A stretch of DNA of 64,000 nt from NCBI RefSeq assembly GCF_964204645.1, contig NC_134028.1, positions 23,410,153-23,474,152 of the forward strand, read 5' to 3'. Of the stretch, positions 22,780 through 33,700 are shown one piece after another. The notes below the pieces were generated by a model. The model was given only the letters and a program-made list of their open reading frames with translations. It was not told the origin of the DNA and did no database searches. The stretch comes from Tubulanus polymorphus (Eukaryota > Nemertea > Palaeonemertea > Tubulaniformes > Tubulanidae). The position numbers and the translations under genes are program-made. Position 1 is the stretch's first letter. The number at the start of each line of letters is the position of its first letter.

Positions 22780-23493
22780 CTACGGAGAATCATAAGTTGC
22801 TTGATTTGGCACTATCACCCTATCCTGGGCTGTTTTTGGTAAATTGTTATTAAAGTTCGGGTCACTTTTGGATATATCCTGCGTGATCGTAGCCTTTCTG
22901 GCTGGCGAAGGGTTTGTCGAGTTCTGCGTCAATTGTCTTTTGCTTGGTGTTTCCATAACCTCGGCAGGTTGAGCTACTTTCACCGGACTACTGCTCTGGC
23001 CATCGGACGCAGGTTGCATTCCATCATTTTGAGATGATCTCGAGTATAATTCAATAGTTTGAGCGACCGATTGTAGTTTCACCTCATTCACCCTGACTGA
23101 AGCAAGTTCCGTGTTAGATTTCTCCTGATTTAAACGAGGTTGAACGTCTATTTTACTGAGACGATTAGCGTGTCGGGCCGCGATCACTATGCATCCGATG
23201 AGGAACCCGACACCTGATGCGACTCCGAGTCCACCGATTATATACACGTCGTTTACTTTATAAACATACGCCACAATAACGAGGATAAGTCCTCCGAGAA
23301 AACTACAAATCCCCAGAATGAAAAGCCATATTTCTTGCTGCCAGTTCGTGCAACATTTACAACACGAACAGTATGAAGGATCGTATACAGTATCAACCGA
23401 ACTTGTCCGCCTTAAGAATCCCTGAGCCCAATCCTGATGAGCCACTGTTGAAGCTGGCCTGTTCGACGTATTGGCATCGAACGACACCGCCAT
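22780..23493 (-). CDS. Small two-helix membrane protein, unrecognised family
   Basis: A single-exon frame of 237 residues that I do not recognise. Residues 1-40 are polar. A Cys cluster (SYCSCCKCC, about 41-49) comes just before helix 1 (about 56-78, IWLFILGICSFLGGLILVIV), then a short polar turn (KVNDV) and helix 2 (about 84-106, GGLGVASGVGFLIGCIVIA). The remaining 130 residues are hydrophilic and Ser/Pro/Gln-rich, with no further helix. The hairpin topology would put both ends on the same side, probably the cytosol, and the Cys cluster could be palmitoylated. No signal peptide was seen. The frame is intronless and the stop is followed by a plausible 3' UTR. Upstream non-coding exons are possible. 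A tetraspanning family member is excluded because only two helices are present. Confidence 0.75.
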   Translation of the reverse strand: MAVSFDANTSNRPASTVAHQDWAQGFLRRTSSVDTVYDPSYCSCCKCCTNWQQEIWLFILGICSFLGGLILVIVAYVYKVNDVYIIGGLGVASGVGFLIGCIVIAARHANRLSKIDVQPRLNQEKSNTELASVRVNEVKLQSVAQTIELYSRSSQNDGMQPASDGQSSSPVKVAQPAEVMETPSKRQLTQNSTNPSPARKATITQDISKSDPNFNNNLPKTAQDRVIVPNQATYDSP

Positions 23494-25346
23494 GTTTCTT
23501 CAATTTCCTAAAAATATCAACATTTTATACATTACATAACGTTTTACGTAGCGTTGAAATCAATATGCGCAGTACAATGACACCAAAAAAGTAAAATTGT
23601 TACAACACATAAAGCCACCCTAATCTTACTTATCTAAGGGTATCACAAAAAGCGATCTTACAAAATCTCTCGTATGTACCAGAAATGACTAATGAGAACA
23701 TCGTATGTAGGCCTAATACTGTAGGCTATAATATACAGATATACCCACCTATCTGCATTTATAGCACAATGTTCTAATTCCTGTTCATTCGTGATAATCA
23801 GCGGACAACGTCCAACAACGTGCACTGTCGCCTTTCAATGTGTTAATTGCTCATCCGCTTCGCTCAATCGATTTTCACGGTGTTTTGTTTTATTGCGCAC
23901 TGACTTCGAAATCCATCTTAATCCCTCATCGAAAATCGTTTATCTCCACATCTCAGTATAGTTAATAGGCGTAACTACTATACGCTGGTTCTGGTTTAAT
24001 GTTCACTGGTGGTGACGATGATCACGATGGTAGTTGCCAGTAGTGATAGCAGTACACATTGCTGCAGCGACAACTCGCGTTTCTTCAATTTAGAATATTT
24101 CCAATATTTCGCTTTCCACACACGACACAACGAAACGCTGTCACATTCGTATCAGCTGTCAAATCCAAAAATGAAATCTAGTGCTTTTAAGTGCTTCGTT
24201 AACGCACAACGTACCAACTCATTCAGAAATATCGGTGTGAAAAACTCTCATTTCCAAAATGCTTTCAATCCAATTACTTTCCTTATGTTTACTTCCTTGC
24301 CTACCATGGCCATAACTAGTTCAGTATTATTCGCGCTATTCATAGCAGTACTGAATCGCCTTTAAAGGCCGAATTCGTGAATTATTCGTTTACAGTCTAG
24401 CTCACGAATGAACTGTTTTGTATATTAGCCGAGTGAATGAGTCATTCCTCTAAATCTATGGGCCACGAATAAATCTTTAATCCAATTAGTGCTACACGCT
24501 AAAAAAATCAACACTGTATGAATTATGAATAAATTGCACTGTTTTTTCTATTCGTTTTCTGTCATTTGCGCAACGATACACAACTATCGTCTGGCCTGTT
24601 CGGGTAGATCACGTGACGAAGGTCGCATTTCTCATTTATCAAAACCCGTCCTTTTTTGTTTGAACACTGATCGATGTGTCTTATATCAATTTATGCTAAA
24701 TCAGTCGTCTATATATAGTCATGTATGTGTGTGAATGGTGGTATAGGCTGAAACGATGCATTATTTGACTTGAAACGGAAGCTAGTTGTACTGTAGTGCG
24801 GTGTCTTGCGGTGTACTTAACTACCAAATACGACAATGTGCGACCTTATTCGTATACAAATCTGGAATCTTTGATAAGAATGCACTTTCGGTGTTCATCC
24901 TTTTATCTGAACTGACCAACTGACACGATTTATAAGAGAATATCGAAATATATACACACAGACACAAAATCGCAAAATTTATTTCGCACAGAACAACATA
25001 ATATACAAAAACAAACACATATGCATAGATATAATAAAAATAGAGTATACGCCTACGTGTGAAACTGATTGTTAGAAATATGATATTTTACTGGCAGAAA
25101 CCGGTTGAATACTTTGCGTTTGTGAGCAGAATTTAAACAAAAGTTAAATCAAAGTCCCTGAAGCGAAGAAAGCAATGGACGGAAGTTGCTCGCAAGCGGT
25201 ATTAGATTATCTGAGCGCAATCAGAGTTCCGCAATAGTAAAATCGAATTGTTTCGTCATGGATTTTTTTGAGTGACTTAAAAGCCATGAAGTATAATTAG
25301 CAGTAGAAAATTGCATCCCGTATAGTAAAAATAAAACTACTCAAAT
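23494..25346. other. Intergenic DNA, with probable 3' UTR of the next minus-strand gene
   Basis: It holds the upstream region of the 22780-23493 gene and, on the right, the 3' UTR of the 25347-27942 gene; a minus-strand AATAAA lies at 24978-24983. An open frame at 24009-24365 has no homology features and was not accepted. No repeats stand out. Confidence 0.5.
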
Positions 25347-27942
25347 CTATACGTTTTCTTTGTCTATCAGAGGCGCTATTTCTTTTGACTGACTGCCCGA
25401 TTCATCTATGTATTCAAGGTCAAAACTTTTACCGAAGCCGCTCAGATTTGAATATTGTCTCTTGGCCGGCGACCTCGTGTGGTTTCGTCCGGCTACGCTT
25501 TCGTTAGACGTGTACCGTTCGTTTTCAACTTCTTTTAGGGGCGCTAGTTGGATATCCGCCGAATCGACCGATCTCAGACTCCGCCCGGACGTTTGCCGGC
25601 GAAATTCTTTCTTATCGAGTTCGAACGAGTCGAAACTGTCGAGTTTCGAATCGGGCAGAAACTCGCTGTAAGTCGGGGCTTGAAATTCGCCTTTTATCTT
25701 CGTTATCGAAATCTCTTCCAACGGAGTTCCGCCGCCATCGATAAAAGATTGACAGGCGCTGTTTGTGTTCCACGGGGAACAGGTTATAGATTTGACGGCG
25801 TTCATCACGTACGGTCGAAAAGCTTTGATTTTGCGAGTAACTCTGTACCGTTTGAATTCTTTCTTTAGCTCGTTCACTTGTTCGTTAGCGAACATTTCAC
25901 CGAATTGCGGCAACAGCGCCGCCAATAACGTCACGACGGACGTGACGACCATCGAAATTTCGCTTTGCCCTTCCCTGTTGAAAACGGTCATCGTAAAAAT
26001 GATCAGAAACATGAACAGAAGCGTCGCGAACAGACTGACCAACGCCCGGCGAAAATTCGGCGCAAACGGACTCAACTCCCGACAGATATGAAAAAACAGA
26101 CGACTCTGAATCATAGGAACGTGCGAATCGTTATAGAAAACGATCGCTTTATCAGCTCGAGTATTCTCATAGTGAACCAGTATCCCGTCGGGATCACGAA
26201 TTGTCATCTTTTCAACATTGTGCGTATGAACACACGAAGTAGTGACCACTCTGGCCTTGTAGACGGGCAGTTCACCGGATAGACATTCCTGGAAGACGGT
26301 GCGTTGGATTTCTGTGTAAGTACTACGAATGTTGGCGAACATTTTGTAAACGTAATAAATGGCCAGCGAAACTCCGGTCAACCAGGGGGTGATTATTTGT
26401 ATGTTTAATACAGTACCGGTCAGAATGTACATAACCATATGGAATAGACTATAAATGACTAGATAACTACCGCAGCCTACAGCGATAATGACGAATATCA
26501 ATAATCGGTGTACCGCGCTTTCCAAGTTCGGCATCATGTAAACCCATTTCTTCGATCTACGTTTGGCCTTGGAGTTATTATCCTGACACTCACTCCAAGG
26601 TTTTATGAATACTTTGATTAATGTATTCAGAAGCGCTCTTCGGACGCAGCTCAACTCGGTTAACCACCAAAACATCACGAGCAACACGTTAAAAAACGAA
26701 AGCGAGACCAGAATCAAGCTGATGACGAACGGCCAAAACTCCTTGTTCGTGATCAGCCACGACACGGGAACGTTTCTCAAATTAAACGCGATTTTTTCGT
26801 GCGTGTCCAAATAATTCATGTAATGAGGCGCGTTTGAATACTTGTACAGCCACCATCCGAGAGCTACGTACTGCGACATGAATACCGCCGTGAACCCGAT
26901 TTTGGAAGGTCTAATCGGGAAATGAAAGTCAGAGAATGTCCACATCGAAGCGGCCGTCGTGTATGGCAATAAGTCATTCTGATCGACGAGTACAGTATGT
27001 CCGGCGAGAGATCCATCTCCCTTCACGTAGAAATGGTCGATTTGTTGTAAACGATTTGTCAAATACGACACGATGCCTTTCGATATTTTATGAGGCCGAA
27101 CATCAGGGGATACGCACATCATGTACAGCACCACTAACGGTAGAACTAACCCCAATACAAACAGAATTACACGAATTACGCCGTGCTTCTTGTCCCATGT
27201 TTTCGTGCATATTTTATTATTTCTGTACGGATATATATCGCGCATGCAGCAATCGGGTCCGACTCCTACGAGCTTCTTGGTGATGAACGACCGATGTGTG
27301 TATGCAGTTCGGCAAATATAGTCCCCGAACGATCCGGTCGGAGATTTACCGATTTCTAAAGCATAATCCAACACTTTGTGGATCAAAGCGTATCTACATT
27401 TATGATTCAATTTTTGCAAACAGCCTTTCGGCTTGCTCTCCAACTTGAAATCGATGTCTTCGACCTTCAAAGTCAACAGCCCTACGGATAGGATATCGTA
27501 GTCGATAGGCATGTCGAGAATGAACGTGCCCTTTGCAGACACCCACATCCACCAGTAAGGATTGAAAGTGGTGTCGTTCTCGGACGACGATACGTTCAAT
27601 TCGACCCCGGATAGATAGAAATTGATCAGTTGAACGCCCGAACTGCGATACCCTGCTATTTCACTCCGAATGGCGCTCATATTCAACGCAGTCAAAGAAC
27701 AGGATTCATTCTTGACTACGTCCTCGTAACATTGATCTATCGAGTTGATTTTTGCGGTGTCTTTGACTCGAGTGATTGACTCGGCTAACTTAGCGATCAA
27801 TGCGTCTACATGGCAGCAGATCAACAGCAAGACCACGAGCACACGCAACCTGTAAATAGAAGAAAACCGCAGAGGATATAAAGCCTTTTGGCGACACCCG
27901 AAATCTAATAAAATACACATAAAATACAAATATTACTTACAT
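25347..27942 (-). CDS. Large multipass membrane protein with signal peptide, unrecognised family
   Basis: The main exon is 25347-27849. It has a good 3' splice site just upstream (TTCTATTTACAG). A 91-bp intron (27850-27940, GTAAGT...CAG) separates it from a mostly non-coding exon ending at 27941. Joining gives an ATG whose AT (27941-27942) and G (27849) lie in different exons, followed by a clean signal peptide, MLRVLVVLLLICCHVDA. The product is 834 residues. An extracellular domain of about 205 residues has paired Cys and N-glycosylation sequons. It is followed by probable helices near 225-246, 373-396, 450-476, 485-507, 603-624 and 632-650, and a hydrophilic tail of about 180 residues rich in Ser, Arg and Asp. 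The stretch between helices 4 and 5 is a soluble module of about 95 residues. I do not recognise the family. Reading through the intron from an upstream ATG would give a poor N-terminus, so the spliced model is preferred. Confidence 0.85.
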
Positions 27943-29320
27943 ATTATCATGTACGAGTGTTGACGCTAGTTGTAATCGGTCGATGCAAATAATGGTTATC
28001 ACATATCGTAGGTCATCCTATATATATATACATAGATATTCGGAAAACCCGTCTATTCAGACACAGCTGTTAATGTGTCGTGGTTTTTCACGACGACACT
28101 ATCTATAGAACTTCCATTTTTATAAATGACGTTATATTTAGGTCGTCGTTATCGTTGACAATGATTAGAATACCGTAATGTTTGAGAACGTTTTTATCGA
28201 AGACTCACTCGTGTGGTGTGTGTGCTGGAACTCGTCTCTTTGTTTACGAAAAACCGCATAACTCTGTAGGCTGTTTCGCTAATGTCCTGTTAAAGATATT
28301 CCAGGAAACCAGTACTCATCGTTCTCTGAATGCCTCGCGTAAACACGCCAAAATAAGATTGACTCGCTTCCCCGACAAGGCCATGAAAACTGCGTTTTAC
28401 CCGACCATGTACGTGGAGATTAAGTACAAGCTTTTTGACGCAAACAACGTTCAGTTGCTTTTATCTGCAGCGCAGTACTGTAGTGTAGGTCTGACTGCTG
28501 CATTTTGCTGAAATAATCAACTCGTCAATGATTTATTTCAAGCTGTTGTAATAAAAGTACAGAGCGCTGTGTAGTACAACGGGCTTGGCTGCATAGTTTC
28601 AGAACAACAAAAGCAGGGGTTTCCCACCGTAAAACGAATAGGAGATTCTAAGAAATTTCACTATTACTCACATGTTCATATGCAAATTTGTAATGAACAT
28701 TGATTAGAATTTGTGTAAGAAGGATTAATGAATGACGAAAATAATGACAACTCACGGCAGAAATATTTTTCCCGAAGAGGTTTCATTATATTAGTCAACA
28801 ATAGTATATGACCATACGAAAGAAAAGATGCTGTTTTGCATCACTATCAGTGCCGATAGTAACACTGAGGGGCGCGAGTCCTGCTGGCCGCTACGCTTCA
28901 AGACTGCAGTCTCGACGATACAATGTTACCGTAGTCTTGGGAAACCAAGATCCGAGCCGGACGTAAACCATCAAACAAACTCAGTTTTTGATGATAAATC
29001 TAATTCAAATCATTTTTATTCAATTTCAAGTTGACCTATTAAAGACAATTCTTTTTTTCATCGATTCTAACCAAATAAAAGGCGTGATCTTTCGGCAAAT
29101 GCAACATGATCTAGAACGATCCCGAATCAGAAAGTACTTGTTGGCAAAATTTCAGCAATTACGTCCAAATCAAATTTGAAAAAAAGAAACATACAAATAT
29201 ACGGTGAATTGTATAATGAGTCAATCTAATGCCACGGCTGGAGTGGAAATTAACACTTTCGTGTTAAATAAAAGGAAGTTGAAAATTATCACCCAAGTTT
29301 AAATTGTTACGTATATGTAA
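27943..29320. other. Intergenic region between divergent genes
   Basis: It should contain the promoter of the 834-residue membrane protein gene (minus) and upstream parts of the 29330-30044 gene (plus). A stretch at 28313-28475 on the plus strand has coding-like composition (KHAKIRLTRFPDKAMKT) and a possible donor after TGTAGT, and 28850-28960 could be another exon. Neither could be joined in frame to the exon at 29330, so they are not annotated as CDS. Confidence 0.4.
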
Positions 29321-29329
29321 ATAGATTTC

Positions 29330-30044
29330 ATGATCCAAAACATCTATCAGCATTTTCGCTTTGAAATGTATTCGAGAACTTCGAGAAAAGCTTTGTTCAG
29401 TTTCATTTTAACCGATCCCGAGGGAAACAACGTCGATAAACCGTCATCGACGCACGCACGAGCAGAACCGCTGTGGACGGAAGCGGAAATAGACCTGTTC
29501 TGGAGAGTTATACGACAGTATATGTGGAAACTGGTGACCGGCGGTTCTCCTCTTTCGGTGGCTACAGTCGTATTGGATGCTTGCAGTAAGGAAGATTGCT
29601 TGCAGCTCAGTGAGTTTTTGATGGACGTCCGGCAGTTGATGTGGACAGGTAAATACAGCGTGGCCGTGTCTAACTTGCGCGCACTGACGCGATATTTCGT
29701 CGATTTACACTCGTATTTCTATTCGGCGTCTACCCCCGACGAGGAGCTGGTAACTCTGGAAGCGATCTTCAAGAATAGATTGATTCGGAAACGGTGGGTG
29801 GTAAAGAATACGCAAGATTCGCTTGTAATCAGGAAATGTTTCGATTTGTTTGAATAATTTTCTTGATATTTCTAGACGTCGTGGAAGCGCTTCGTCGATG
29901 CCAAACGGTGTTCTAGCATCGAATGAAAGGAAACACGAAGAGGTACTACCGACAATGTTGCTCCGCACTCAACGAAGCAGCAGTTATCCGGTAAAATGGT
30001 CTCCGCAGTTCATTAGGTCTAAAGCGTACAAACACGACTGCTAG
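29330..30044 (+). CDS. 3' end of an unrecognised gene, two exons
   Basis: Exons are 29330-29793 (open from 29321; the ATG at 29330 is only a possible start) and 29876-30044, joined by an 82-bp GT-AG intron in phase 2. They encode at least 210 residues, ending AYKHDC. The middle is a helical, Trp-rich region (WTEAEIDLFWRVIRQYMWKL, then LDACSKEDCLQLSEFLMDV and LRALTRYFVDLHSYFYS). The tail is basic and Ser-rich (RRRGSASSMPNG) with a probable disordered end. I do not recognise the family. Codon use is coding-like, and the spliced frame has no stops. The true N-terminus is probably in exons further left, because the ATG at 29330 has a weak context. Confidence 0.65.
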
Positions 30045-30752
30045 ACAAATTCATTTTGTTTATCTCGCTTCGCGTCGATCGGATCTTGGTTCCCCAAAAC
30101 TAAAACCCCATTGCATTTTACATTATATTTAACATCACTTAAAGAGTCATTGCCCGCACATTGTGAGCAGCTAGCGGGACTCGAACCCTCTTGTCACTCA
30201 AAGCACTGATAGCGATCCACTTAAATCCGCAATAACCATAGATAAACGAGTGTATTTAGAAAAACGAGTGTCTTCTTCTGGCAAAAAACGTTTATGTCTA
30301 TTGCAAGGATCAAATTTCTAAATTACTAAAGAACTTCGCTCAAGTCGGATCTTTTGGGGCCGTAAAACTGCGTCTGAGTTGAGTGATATCCGAGTTGGGT
30401 GTTATGTATTTAATGTCACAAAAAACATTTAAAAGAAATCAACTCGACTCCGACTTGGGGATCACTGTATATATTTTATCATTGCTCTCCCCCCGTCGCT
30501 TCTGATATTTCGACCGATTTTAATACATTATCCTCATAGCTAAAGAGAGACATTAAGTCGTTGACTTCACCCCCGGTGCAATGACATCAAAGAAATATGT
30601 ATATATAATAATCATTAAGGAGACACACATTTTCGCCATACGTGGCTTTTTAAGAGGACGTTGTGTACAGGTGTTACAATATGTTTATCTATTTCTATAT
30701 CTACCTGCGTGGATGATGTCATTGTCAGTAGAGTCGAAATACACAATGCGTT
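30045..30752. other. Intergenic DNA with a tRNA-like SINE fragment
   Basis: No exon was recognised. The minus strand at about 30140-30230 carries a tRNA-like head with a good B box (GGGTTCGAGTCCC) and a decayed A-box region (GTGGATCGCTATCAGTGC). This fits an old tRNA-derived SINE fragment rather than a tRNA gene, since no cloverleaf closes around it. Confidence 0.45.
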
Positions 30753-33700
30753 ATGGCGTACACAAGACGTTTCGTGGCTTGTTTTTTGTTTTGTTCATTC
30801 GTTTATGTTACTGGAAAGGACTTTAACTTCGTGAAGAGGGGTCCGAATGAGGCAGAAAATAAGAAATTAGAAGATTTATTCGGCAAACTTCGCCTAGGAA
30901 CCAAATCGAAGAGAATATCGCCTACGGCACCACCCGCGAACAACGGAGGCGTATCGCAGCAGAAACTGGCGGCGACTAGCGGGAGATCGGGTGACGTAAA
31001 AACGCAGCAAGCTGCAAAAAACAACAACAAGATAAACCATTCGACGACGGGTAACATTGCAAAAAATGCTGGGTCACTGTCGAAGGAAAACATGACAAGT
31101 TCAACATTGAACAAAACCATAGCACGTAAGATTTTTCCCGAATTTAATTTATATACGCACTGTATTTTCCACCAGATGATGCCGATCATTGTTGGTGTTT
31201 TCGTTTAAACAGCGCCGACATGTCTGTACAATCTCACCTGGAACAGCGATGTTATACATTTCGGTTGTTTGAAGACGTGCGATTATCCGAACGGTTGTAC
31301 GAAGCAGGGGAAAACCATACTGAAAACAACAGGAGGCTGTGATTGTCCTGATGGTCTGCTGTGGGATATCGAGGTGGGGAAATGTGTCCCGCCGGCTCTA
31401 TGCCGTAAGTATACAGACTCAACAAGTGAGTTATATCCGAGTTAAAATCAGTTCATTTTCAGTTTATTCTGAATCAAATCTTAACTCGGAGTGAACTTGA
31501 ACTTGAACTTATATTCATTGCGCCGTATATGAAATTTATACATAGGTTAAGATATGCAATAAATTGATAGAACAAAACATTGAAGAATGATATTTAATAA
31601 ACGCCGAGGGGTTCAATGAACACGTGGAATCGGGTCCAGTTTTACTTTAAAAGAAAATCCTATCTATAACAGGCTACTTTACTGCTTTTTTTAAAAATAG
31701 CCCGTAAGTTGTGCTTCTGTTCCGGTTTCGGCGGATTGCATTACAGGACCTACGACGGGTGGTACCTGCACCATACGGGACGATGCACGTATCTACTGTC
31801 TGAAACCACTCATATGTCGGCAAACGACAGCTGTTATCACAGAATTACTGGGAGAAATACCAAAATAGAGAATTTGGATTCTCAAACAAGTTGGGTCGAT
31901 CACATCAATATCAAAATCGGACGGTTAAAAGAATGGATTCGATTATTGAAAGGCAATATGATACAGGTGAACATTTTACATCGTACAAACTGAAACGAAG
32001 GCTATAAAAAGACAACGACTTATCATCATTATCATTATCATTGTCATAGCTTATTTGTTAACTGAAATATACGATATCAAAATACAGCCACATGACATAT
32101 GAAAAAGGTTCCATGAATGTATTTCTGCATTTCTGCATAAAATGTAGCAAAGAAAATGAAAAAAAGGGAAGGGGTTACTCTTAACAAAAAAAAACCTTTC
32201 TCGCTGTCGGAATATAAATCTGACGGATATGATCACATGTTTGTAAAGCGATTTTGATCGGCGCATCTAGCTATATATTTCAGATTGGAAATCAGACGTT
32301 TCGGGATATATCTCACATCCCGGCGCATTATGCCGTTGATCTGGGTATCATTTTTAATCAAACGGATGCCTCACAGACTCTTATGGAAGATACGCTGTGC
32401 GGTTTATGGGTGTCGTACGGTAACTACAGATTCACGATTAAGTCACGTCACCACGCTGGAAAACTGCGTGGAATTTGTGGCGACTGTAACGACAACCCTG
32501 TCGACGATTACAAACGCTGCGATACCGGGAAAGTGGAACCCGAGTCCGATCATCAAACTGAGAGCTTTGGGGACAGCTGTCGCGTCGTGGATCCCGAATT
32601 TGATGGGGATACCAAGTATGTAAAACCTCGCCGCGAATAATGATAATAATGATAGTAATAATGATAAGAACGCAACTATCACAATCTTCATGATGATAAT
32701 GAGTTTATTTACATTTTCAAACGTTTCGATCGATTTCGACTCATCTCTTCGAGTCCTTTTCAAGAAATGACATGAAAAGATACAAACTATGTATAGTATA
32801 CTGATGTCATTTCTTGAAAAGGACTCGAAGAGATGAGTCGAAATCGATCGAAACGTTTGAAAATGTAAATAAACTCATTATCATCATGAAGATTGTGATA
32901 GTTGCGTTCTTATTATTATTTAACTATCTGGATACTCTTCCGAAATTATAATAGTAATAATGATTATCATTATCATCCTTATTTTTTAAGAAATTGAAAC
33001 ATTTTATAACTTGATATTTATACGTAAATATAAATACAAGTTTAAAATGTGCCGGTATCACTTGGAGGAACCCAGTGGAGCAAAAGCCCTTTTAAAGGCT
33101 TGTCCGATGTGTACCCTGTTATATTGGTAAACCCACATCATTTAATCTCTCTTTCAAGCTGTACAACTGTTCCGTGGGATTGGTCGAAGAATGGGGGCGG
33201 TAAGGCTGTAAAAGCCTTGAGTGAAGGGAGTTTGACTTGCGCCGATCTGAACGAAGTAAAAACTCTGAAGCAGTGTATGACCAGTTTACCGTACTACACA
33301 AAAAAGGAGATAAATTTCGCGTGTGTCAGAGACCAGTGGGGAATCAGATCACCGAGACAGGCGAAATACGTCGTCTGCGCAGCCATAGATCAGATTGAGC
33401 ATGAGTGTATGTCACGTGGTAGCGTACATGTACGAAGGAATTTATTGTGTAGTAAGAATTTTTTATTTCTATTTCTTTATGGATTCATAATCAATTTCAA
33501 GTAATGATTTCATTATTTATTCTGTGCGATTTAGAGAATTTACGATTTCTTATAAATAGAAATTAAAATCAGCGAGCGTTATTAAATATAGAAAGTATGT
33601 TCTATATACACAGCCATGTATAGGAGTACTAATGCATAAAAGGTTTCATGAAGTTTTCCATCCCATAGAGAAAAGCTAGCTGAAACCAATGATACCGAGA

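Noticed and set aside
24009-24365. Plus-strand open frame of 118 codons with a hydrophobic end
   Set aside because: No signal, splice site or recognisable domain; composition resembles surrounding intergenic DNA.
25408-26282. Several overlapping plus-strand open frames of about 90-110 codons
   Set aside because: They are antisense to the well-supported 834-residue minus-strand gene and have no domain signature.
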